Shown piece after piece: positions 61,646-64,000 of a stretch of DNA of 64,000 nucleotides. Below the pieces are notes generated by a model. It was not told the DNA's origin. It saw only the letters and a list, made by a program, of their open reading frames with translations, and made no database searches. The first letter of the stretch is position 1. Every line of letters starts with the position of its first letter. The stretch is from Apodospora peruviana (Eukaryota > Ascomycota > Sordariomycetes > Sordariales > Lasiosphaeriaceae). The position numbers and the translations under genes were made by a program. The stretch is from NCBI GenBank assembly GCA_033439685.1, contig JAUEDM010000008.1:1240001-1304000 (forward strand). Direction: 5' to 3'.

Positions 61646-63313
61646 ATGGCCACGGAGGTATTCGATGTAATCGTCGTTGGGGCTGGTCCAGTTGGACTCG
61701 CGGCCACGTACGAGGTGGCTAAAGCCGGTGCCAAAGTCCTGGTCCTCGAGCAAAATAACTTCTTCAACCAAGCGGGAAGTTCCGGTGATCTGGTTCGCAT
61801 GTTCCGAACTATGTGAGTTTTTCCCCTATCCTTCCCAAGTATAGTACGTAGGTATGCTGACGTCTAACGACAGGTACACAGAGCCCTTCATGGCTGATCT
61901 TGCCAAAGACGCCATGGGCTTCTGGGATGACCTGGAGAAGGACTCGGGCTCGTCCCTTCGATGGATGAGCGGACTCCTCAATTTTGGAGATAAAAACTAC
62001 GGCGGCGACACCCCGGAAGGTCAGTCAGCTATTTCTTCTGTGCTATTTATTTAGTTTCATTTTAACTGACTTTATGCACAGGAACGTTGATGGGCCCTGT
62101 CCCGAATCTGAAGAGACTCGGCATGTCATATAAAGAGCGTAAGACCTGCCACAAATCCAACTTGGCGCTATCCTGGATTGACTTTACTGTGTCAAAAGTG
62201 ACCGCCAAGGAGATCGAGGACCGCTACCCCTTCAAGGACCTGCCCGAGGACTGGGTAGGCCTCTTCGCGCCCGACAACGGCGTTATCAACGTACAGCTCC
62301 TCATGCGAACACTTATGAGTCTGGCCAAAGACTACGGCGCCGAGGCCAAGCAGCATACGCACGTCAAAGAAATCCGCCCCTGCGAGAAGGACAGCAGCAT
62401 ATGGGAGATCCACGCGCTGCGCCACGGGACCGACGCGGCGCTCTTCAAGGCCAAAAAGATCGTGATTGCGTCGGGTGGCTACGTCAACCATGTCCTGAAG
62501 CCAAGTTTCGGCATGTCGCTCGACCTTGATATTTGGGAGATGGTGGCGAACTACTTCAACTGCAATGCTGGGCCGAACGGGACCATCTTTCCTAGTACGC
62601 GCGCGTGTCTCTTTTCGTTTTTCGTTTCTGCCTCCATTTCTATCTAACCAGAAATTATTACTGTCCTAGGCATGTGGTTCCAGTTCGCGCCCGACAAGAA
62701 CAAACGATCGCAGCTCTTTTACGGATTTCCCACCGTACCATGGGGCCCTCCCAACGTCACCCGCATCGCCGTCGACGCCGCCACACGCCGCATCAAGGAC
62801 CCCAGCGAGCGGCTTGCCAACGTCGTCAACCCCGAAGACATCCGCGACGCGCAGGAGTTTGTGAGAAGCCATGTTGTGGGCGTCGATTCCACCGTCCCAG
62901 CCTTTACTCTAAGTTGCTTGCAGACCAACGTCTTCGGTACGTTACATTGCATGCTGCCGCTAGAAAGAAACGTATCACTTACATAGGTGGTAAATACAGA
63001 CAACATGTTTGTCCTCGACTACATCCCACAAGAATATCTGTGTGGCGGTGCAGAGAAAAGTGTAATCGTCTTCACCGCTGGCTGGGCCATGAAGTTCGTC
63101 CCCTTGCTGGGCAAGGCGCTGGCCGAGATGGCTCTCCATGGCAAGTCCAAATACGCGCGTGACGAGTTTGCGATTACTCGCAAGGATAAAGATGGCAAAG
63201 GGACCATCGTCAGCGACTCGGAAACATCGCTGGATGACGTTCCAGTGGCGAAGAGAAGTGTTTTTGCTTTTAAGCAGCAGGCTTCGGGCTCGTCAATGAG
63301 GGTGTTATCATGA
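61646..63313 (+). CDS. FAD-dependent oxidoreductase, sarcosine/pipecolate-oxidase-like
   Basis: Five exons, 61646-61812, 61874-62019, 62082-62594, 62670-62936 and 63000-63313, give 468 aa. N-terminal FAD fold VIVVGAGPVGLAATYEVAKAGAKVLVLEQ; GSSGDLVRMFRTMYTEPFM corresponds to the sarcosine-oxidase family SSHG-type loop. A second flavin-binding block is KKIVIASGGYVNH, and Cys in LSCLQTNVFDNMFVLDYIP aligns with the covalent-flavin Cys of monomeric sarcosine oxidases. All four introns (61-75 bp) are GT-AG and restore conserved phrases. The enzyme would oxidise a secondary amine or amino acid. The tail (about 410-468, Lys/Asp/Ser-rich, ending MRVLS) is longer than usual and lacks the peroxisomal SKL ending common in this family. 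Confidence 0.88.
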
Positions 63314-64000
63314 TACTGGATTGTAATTAGGAGATTATCCACTGTGTATCGAGGCCGCTAATCATGACGCCATGGTGATTTGGTCGTACAGCATTGTGTG
63401 AATAAAAGGGGGAAATTGTCCAGATCAGCTATTATTAGGATCCCAAGAGAGCAAATACGCTTTTCCCCTTTGTTTGTTGATCCTGGTCTGGGCCCTGTGC
63501 CATGGGTACAGACTGTTTACGTACCTTTACCTAGTCTTATTGGACTCTGAAGGATGAAAGGGTGGGTTGATACCGTGGCGTATTTTAACCGTCGGTCATC
63601 TAGATGACCCGGGGGTCTAGACTCAGTATAAACCGGGCACGTCTCTTGAACGGTGTACTCTCTGTCTTACGCCTTTTATCCCCAATAACCGGGGACTTGT
63701 TGTTCAGCTGCGGAGAAGAGGGTGGTACTGCATATGCTCGGTGAAATCCAAGGCTGAACTTCGATAGTATCGGGCGTTGTTACCAGGATCTCCCATATAG
63801 CTTCTAGCCTATGAGTGATTCCCATATTGAGCAACCTCTTCACGTTCGGTGTAGAATCTAGATGCACGATTCTATTCATACGCGAGCGGAATCAATCATG
63901 TAGATACAATGTCGGGACTCTTCACCGGGATGAAAATTAAAAATCATCGATGCTACGTCACAGCCAAGTGATCTGAAAAAGGCTTCCACTGAAGCCTAGA
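63314..64000. other. 3' flank to the window end
   Basis: About 690 bp. No open frame with domain content on either strand and no repeat. A gene beginning beyond 64000 may use part of it as promoter. Confidence 0.5.

Overview
The window is genomic DNA of a filamentous ascomycete (Pezizomycotina, most likely a Sordariomycete). The evidence is short spliceosomal introns (54-145 bp, CTAAY-type branch points), intergenic gaps of 0.3-3 kb, genes on both strands without operons, intron-containing tRNA genes, and lineage-typical families: HET domains, a NACHT/NLR relic, a PTH11-type receptor, a LaeA-like methyltransferase, a PKS-NRPS relic and small secreted cysteine proteins. I could not fix the genus.

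Layout. 0-12 kb: a decayed NACHT (NLR-like) pseudogene; a P-loop kinase-like protein; 2.3 kb of non-coding sequence; an intronless secreted GH2 beta-galactosidase; and a decayed membrane-protein gene whose frame breaks at a 19-C run. 12-20.5 kb: the most unusual locus, a truncated PKS-NRPS hybrid reduced to half of a dehydratase fold fused to condensation-adenylation-thiolation-thiolation-reductase domains, with one frameshift in the first thiolation domain, followed by an MCT-type MFS transporter whose first intron holds a 15-bp minisatellite. 21-26 kb: a HET protein with two C-terminal membrane segments, tRNA-Arg(UCG), and a crystallin-like small secreted protein. 26-36.4 kb: a housekeeping block of ATM1 (mitochondrial ABC transporter), a kinesin-10/Kid-like motor with a GC-AG intron, AIM24, and the MutY/MUTYH DNA glycosylase. 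37-46.3 kb: an eight-cysteine secreted protein, a 2-oxoglutarate/Fe(II) oxygenase, a second HET protein, a DHDPS-family aldolase, tRNA-Phe(GAA) and a GMC oxidoreductase. 48-64 kb: a PTH11-like receptor, an Asn/Ala-rich secreted protein, a DnaQ-like 3'-5' exonuclease, an orphan protein, a putatively myristoylated two-TM miniprotein, a LaeA-like methyltransferase and a sarcosine-oxidase-like FAD enzyme.

Themes. Three loci (NACHT relic and two HET genes) belong to fungal non-self recognition families. Three small secreted proteins, the beta-galactosidase and the aldolase fit an extracellular or plant-material-degrading lifestyle. The PKS-NRPS relic and its transporter look like the remains of a secondary-metabolite cluster. 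Splice sites were placed by hand, choosing GT/GC-AG pairs that keep both the reading frame and the family alignment. No alignments, database searches or expression data were available.
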